The notes below the pieces were generated by a model, which was not told the origin of the DNA, ran no database searches, and saw only the letters and a list, made by a program, of their open reading frames with translations. 5,950 bases of DNA from Oxalobacteraceae bacterium (lineage in GTDB: Bacteria; Pseudomonadota; Gammaproteobacteria; Burkholderiales; Burkholderiaceae_D), in contig JAIXQV010000260.1 in the NCBI GenBank assembly GCA_027485535.1, forward strand, positions 1-5,950, in the 5' to 3' direction. Shown here one piece after another: positions 4,907 through 5,950 of the stretch. A program made the position numbers and the translations under genes. Numbering within the stretch: position 1 is the stretch's first letter; every line of letters starts with the position of its first letter.

Positions 4907-5950
4907 ATGAATCCCATCGCCTCAGTTAATCATCGCGTCCAATCCCAGTACGCCGCAGCACTGGTAGCAGGCACGCCGCCAGCAAATAAAGATGAAATTC
5001 AGCAGCATCAGGGTGCTTCTCCCGAAACAAAGGCCGCCGGCGTGGCGCCGCTGACCGATACCAGCCATCCGCAACAAACACCATCAACTAATTTCAACTT
5101 AACCAAGGCAAACCAATCAGAGAAGGCTGCTGAATCAACGAACACTTTGGATACAACGGCCAACAGGCATATCAAGCCGGCTTTAAATGCACACCCAGTA
5201 ATTCAGTCGACAAAACCTCTATTCAGGCTACTACAAAAAGTAGAGCAAAATGTTCACGAAGCCTATCAACGGCGAGAAAACATTAAGCCATCGCCCTCCA
5301 ATAAATCAAGCACAGGGGAATCTGCAAGCGCTAAAGATCTTGATGAGTTTCGCCGAGCGCGTGATGAGCTTGAACGCAAGGAGCAAGGTGGCGATCTAAC
5401 CAAAACAGACAGCTACATAAAACTTAAAGGAAGGCGTTCAAGCAGCCAATTTGAAAACCTGCTACCCAGCGATTCTAAATTCAGACATTTGCTCGACCCA
5501 TTTACGGGAGGCATAAGAGATGTGCAAACCGGCTTATATGCGGAGCTTCATGTGGATACAGAATCCGGTGACTTGGTGCTCGTTTTTCCAGGTACCGGTG
5601 CCGGGGACATGGACACGAAACAGTGGCTGACGAATCTCGCGCAATTCAGTGGGCAAGGCGGCGTACCCGCCATGTACGCTCAGGCAGCGGCGCTCGCGAA
5701 AGAAATACGCGGCGTGCAGAATACCTTCAGTCTTGATAAGACTAGCCAAGGGGGGTTAAAACTCGTCGGCCACTCGTTGGGGGGTGGTATTGCGAACTAT
5801 GTTGGGCTAAAACATGGCATGCCGGCCACTTGCTATAACGCCGCAGCGCTTGGCCGGGCCTGCCTGAAAGACCTTGGCGACATTCCGAAAGACAGAATCG
5901 CGCAGCAGACCCATATCCATTTTAAAGGCGATACCGTGAGTAGTAAGAAG
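4907..5950 (+). CDS. Candidate type III secreted effector with lipase-like alpha/beta-hydrolase domain (3' end outside window)
   Basis: A frame of 348 codons open to the window edge, starting MNPIASVNHRVQSQY. GGGG lies eight bases before the ATG, and the start follows the chaperone stop by 5 bases. Residues 1 to about 195 are polar, rich in Ser, Thr, Asn, Gln and Lys, and look disordered apart from possible helices near PLFRLLQKVEQ (104-114) and DLDEFRRARDELERK (144-158). This resembles a secretion signal plus chaperone-binding region. A hydrolase domain begins near 205. It contains strand DLVLVFPGTG (222-231, oxyanion-hole position, like the RGT of class 3 lipases), D234 and W240, then LKLVGHSLGGG with nucleophile Ser290 (288-294 = GHSLGGG), YNAAALG, and IHFKGD with Asp342 as likely acid. 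The catalytic His must lie beyond 5950. No Sec signal or lipobox is seen. Substrate unknown; a phospholipase or acyl esterase is the natural guess. Ralstonia RipAL is, as I recall, a precedent for a lipase-domain type III effector; I do not claim orthology. Confidence 0.75.
   Translation, partial: MNPIASVNHRVQSQYAAALVAGTPPANKDEIQQHQGASPETKAAGVAPLTDTSHPQQTPSTNFNLTKANQSEKAAESTNTLDTTANRHIKPALNAHPVIQSTKPLFRLLQKVEQNVHEAYQRRENIKPSPSNKSSTGESASAKDLDEFRRARDELERKEQGGDLTKTDSYIKLKGRRSSSQFENLLPSDSKFRHLLDPFTGGIRDVQTGLYAELHVDTESGDLVLVFPGTGAGDMDTKQWLTNLAQFSGQGGVPAMYAQAAALAKEIRGVQNTFSLDKTSQGGLKLVGHSLGGGIANYVGLKHGMPATCYNAAALGRACLKDLGDIPKDRIAQQTHIHFKGDTVSSKK

Noticed and set aside
5750..5755. G6 run in the effector as a phase-variation tract
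   Set aside because: Too short to argue for programmed slippage, and the frame continues with a conserved hydrolase motif directly after it.

Overview
The window looks like a betaproteobacterial chromosome, or possibly a gammaproteobacterium of the Xanthomonas type. A lipoprotein-release module (lolC, lolD) reads leftward. Diverging from it is a gene of the RpfE / 'phosphoglycerate mutase-like' family coupled to recJ. That neighbourhood and the GC-rich codon use of these genes support the assignment, but species cannot be read from the sequence.

Layout. Positions 1-344 (minus strand) hold the first 114 codons of lolD, an ABC ATPase cut by the left edge. Positions 337-1644 (minus) are lolC, its membrane partner, overlapping lolD by 8 bp. 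Only 11 bp separate the lolC start from the rpfE-like gene (1656-2582, plus), and this gap is packed with a long inverted repeat, an extended -10 promoter and the lolC ribosome binding site. recJ (2579-4276, plus) overlaps the rpfE-like gene by ATGA. Positions 1-4276 are therefore conserved housekeeping functions: outer-membrane lipoprotein export and single-strand 5'-3' DNA degradation in repair.

After recJ, an AT-rich spacer of about 220 bp (4277-4496) contains small dyads, a possible sigma70-type promoter and a 15-codon micro-ORF. It leads into a different kind of cargo. Positions 4497-4901 encode a small acidic protein with the pattern of a class I (CesT-family) type III secretion chaperone. 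Five bases later, 4907-5950 is a reading frame that stays open to the right edge. Its roughly 195-residue N-terminus is polar and low-complexity, and it is followed by an alpha/beta-hydrolase (lipase-like) domain with a GHSLGGG nucleophile elbow at Ser290. The simplest reading is a chaperone-effector operon: a candidate type III secreted lipase or esterase with its dedicated chaperone, apparently inserted beside recJ. Base composition falls at this point, which fits horizontal acquisition. No secretion apparatus gene is visible in the window.

The candidate system worth attention is this chaperone/lipase-like effector pair. The second is the compressed divergent lolC/rpfE control region, where the rpfE-like mRNA may be leaderless.
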